DNA of 34,539 nucleotides from Actinomadura physcomitrii. Lineage in GTDB: Bacteria; Actinomycetota; Actinomycetes; Streptosporangiales; Streptosporangiaceae. The notes under the pieces were generated by a model, which saw only the letters and a list, made by a program, of their open reading frames with translations, had not been told where the DNA came from and did no database searches. The DNA lies in contig NZ_WBMS02000067.1 of assembly GCF_008923205.2 (NCBI RefSeq), positions 1 to 34,539 on the forward strand, in the 5' to 3' direction. A program made the position numbers and the translations under genes. Shown one piece after another: positions 33,045-34,539 of this stretch; the stretch's first letter is position 1; the number at the start of each line of letters is the position of its first letter.

Positions 33045-33387
33045 CCGCCCGCGCGCCTCGCGCGGGCGGCGAGGGCCGCAGGTCGCCGATGTTCTCGTTC
33101 CATCCGGCGACGAGCGTGGCCGCCATGAAAGGCGGTTGCGCGTCCGCATCGGGTCGCATGTCAAGGCGCGCGCAGGACCGGACTGGCGGACGCATCGCGA
33201 TCAGTGCTACGCGGCCCCTGCGGTGCTCGCCGCGTCCGAGGGCCAGGACGGCCGAGGCGGCAGCGCGGACGATGCGCCACCAACGTCAGCAGCGCGTCCA
33301 GCAAGGCGAGGGTTCAGGGACGCCGTAGCCTGGAGGCCCACGACGCAGCGCGGCCTCCAGGAGGGCGGTGCGGCGTCCGCCGCGGAC
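33045..33387. other. 343-bp stretch without a supported gene
   Basis: Open frames exist on both strands, but none has a ribosome site, a family motif or consistent codon use. The start holds inverted GC-rich DNA (CCGCCCGCGCG against CGCGCGGGCGG) just after the last stop, at 33046-33072, which could be a terminator. Confidence 0.4.
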
Positions 33388-33976
33388 ATGGGACGGATCT
33401 TCACCCCGCCGATGCGCGAGCACGACTGCGTCATCGACCGGATCGCTTTCGACAAATGGGCCGTCGGCCTGTTCGACGACGCTGGGATGGTCGTCCGGAT
33501 CACCTTCGATGGGCGGACCGTCCGCGCTTTCGCAACCGGTACGAGGGATGGCATGCGCCCGTCCACACCGCCTCCCTCCCCTGGCGGTATGGTCGCCCTG
33601 GCGGTGTCCGCTGCACCGTCCTGACCCCGACCGATGCGACAGCTACTGCATGGGGCGGGACGGACGGGACGGCCCTGCACGAAGGCGCCGTGGCGACGCG
33701 CATCGACGACTGCTCGCTGTGGCAGCGGTATGGCTGGACCCGCGCGCCGTACGCCCGCCTCCAGGTGAGCTGGACAACCGCCCGATCCCCGACTGGAACG
33801 GATTTTCGCGCGAACACTCCGGAACACCGCCGGTCGAGTAGCCCGGAAGATACAACGCAATTGGAAAGGCAGCTGCCGGAGCGGTCCTCGTCTACCTGCC
33901 GGCCGTCCCGGACAGAGCACCGGTCGCCATGCTCGACGGCCACGTAGCCGACGTCTTCGCCCCGCGCCCTTCATGA
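33388..33976 (+). pseudogene. Decayed coding remnant in three frames
   Basis: Coding-like peptide is found piecewise on the plus strand. From ATG 33388 it reads MGRIFTPPMREHDC to DGRTVRAFA. From about 33531 the next frame gives YEGWHAPVHTASLPW to RTRIDDCSLW-like sequence. From about 33755 the third frame gives ELDNRPIPDWNGFSREHSG, meets TAG 33839-33841, and continues AGAVLVYLPAVPDRAPVAML to TGA 33974-33976. The pieces together could be one gene of about 195 codons, inactivated by two frameshifts and one stop. The family is not recognised. This is a reading by eye and could overinterpret noise. Confidence 0.4.
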
Positions 33977-34450
33977 GCTCGCGCCACCGGGACCGACTGC
34001 GAAAAAGCGTTGCTTCGGGCGGACCGGGGCTCGCGGCGGCCGTTGCTGACGTCCTCTTAATGCCGGTGCATCCGCAGACCGAAAATGCATGGCGTCCCCG
34101 CTGGTGGTAACCAAAGCGTCGCATGGAGTGGAGTCGATCTGGCTGTCGGCTTGGGTGTCGGCTTGGGCGCTGCCATCGGCCCGGTCGGCGCCGGACGGTG
34201 AGACTTTTGGAATAACGGTCCCGCGTGGCTGGTGATGTGTGGGTATAGATGGCCCTTCGTACGAGCAGAGACCCGCACTCGCCACCGTTCTAGGGCAGAG
34301 TGCCCGCTTTGCCGCTTTGGCGCTTTCATGATTGATGGACGGTGTGAGTCGTGTTTAAAGCTTCTCAAGGAGAGCGTTCTGGTGTCCTTCCAGAGGGTGT
34401 TGCTTGATTGGCGGGAGGGGTGTTCGGGTGGTGGGGTGGCGCTTGCGTAC
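33977..34450. other. 474-bp non-coding region, lower GC
   Basis: No gene is supported. GC falls relative to the rest of the window. There is a tandem 12-bp repeat (34144-34167), and a GTG at about 34381 with AAGGAG upstream opens a frame that runs through the cloverleaf element to the window end, probably by chance. Confidence 0.45.
34144..34167. repeat. Tandem duplication of TGTCGGCTTGGG
   Basis: Two exact head-to-tail copies of a 12-bp unit in non-coding DNA. No function is evident; the short copy number suggests replication slippage. Confidence 0.8.
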
Positions 34451-34538
34451 GGGGCCGCCCCTCCAAAGTCAAGGGCGCCTTCGGCGTCGCTACGCGATGG
34501 ACTTCGTCCACCCTTGACTTTGGAGCCTCTGCGGCCCC
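34451..34538. repeat. 88-bp cloverleaf-forming inverted repeat element
   Basis: GGGGCCG (34451-34457) pairs with CGGCCCC (34532-34538), and CTCCAAAGTCAAGGG (34461-34475) with CCCTTGACTTTGGAG (34511-34525). The 35 bases enclosed are used up by three adjoining hairpins: CGCC-TTC-GGCG (34476-34486), TCGC-TAC-GCGA (34487-34497) and TGGAC-TTC-GTCCA (34498-34510). All inner bases except the three triloops are paired, so a four-way junction forms with perfect stems. This looks selected, as for a repetitive extragenic or mobile palindromic element. The element's right side reaches the window end. Confidence 0.9.
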
Positions 34539-34539
34539 T

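Noticed and set aside
33207..34124. 305-aa minus-strand open frame
   Set aside because: No start with a ribosome site and no recognisable fold; the plus-strand remnants in the same stretch look more like protein.
34381..34539. Gene starting at GTG near 34381 with AAGGAG upstream
   Set aside because: The frame runs through the cloverleaf element and beyond the window; codon use is poor and the palindrome explains the sequence better.
1..34539. CRISPR arrays, tRNA or rRNA genes, insertion sequences
   Set aside because: No regularly spaced direct repeats, no tRNA-like sequence with acceptor and T arms, and no transposase motif were seen on reading both strands by eye.

Overview
The window is a very GC-rich actinobacterial chromosome segment, with strong G/C preference at third codon positions, frequent GTG starts, and many gene pairs joined by GTGA or ATGA stop/start overlaps. 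The gene set (galactofuranan-type wall enzymes, MurT/GatD lipid II amidation, proline/alanine-rich single-pass membrane proteins, zinc-ribbon membrane proteins) fits a filamentous actinomycete of the Actinomadura/Thermomonosporaceae type. That placement is an inference from gene content; no rRNA or taxonomic marker is present.

Region 1 (1-7.8 kb): the tail of a plus-strand gene meets a minus-strand set that reads sulfatase lipoprotein, membrane-anchored esterase, then a large Asp-box (BNR-like) repeat protein. A secreted GH43 glycosidase lipoprotein with a carbohydrate-binding domain diverges from the sulfatase. Region 2 (7.8-17.8 kb) is a cell-surface glycan locus of two divergent operons. 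The minus operon has two sulfotransferase-family proteins, a GlfT1-like GT2 enzyme and a GT39-like membrane glycosyltransferase. The plus operon is glf, a glfT2-like gene, wzm and wzt. The natural reading is synthesis and ABC export of a galactofuranose polymer, possibly sulfated.

Region 3 (18.1-24.84 kb) is the least familiar block. It holds a two-TM coiled-coil protein whose fold looks like a HerA/FtsK ATPase with a destroyed Walker A (Lys to Trp), a 50-bp inverted repeat with an embedded promoter-like sequence, a 1025-aa intact HerA-type ATPase, a 357-aa protein of an unnamed actinobacterial family, and a small coiled-coil protein that appears frameshifted. The last two share a Gly/Gln-rich motif at the C-terminus of one and the N-terminus of the other. 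I read this block as a candidate multi-protein ATPase system of unknown function.

Region 4 (24.87-27.73 kb): two tandem paralogous zinc-ribbon/Pro-rich/TM proteins. Region 5 (28.1-33.0 kb): murT-gatD, a PH-like membrane protein, a Tat-type purple-acid-phosphatase-like enzyme and two small membrane proteins. A 15-bp TetR-operator-like sequence precedes both the phosphatase and the small membrane pair. Region 6 (33.05-34.54 kb) lacks an intact gene. It contains a decayed coding remnant and ends in an 88-bp element that can fold completely into a four-way cloverleaf, the most striking non-coding structure seen here.
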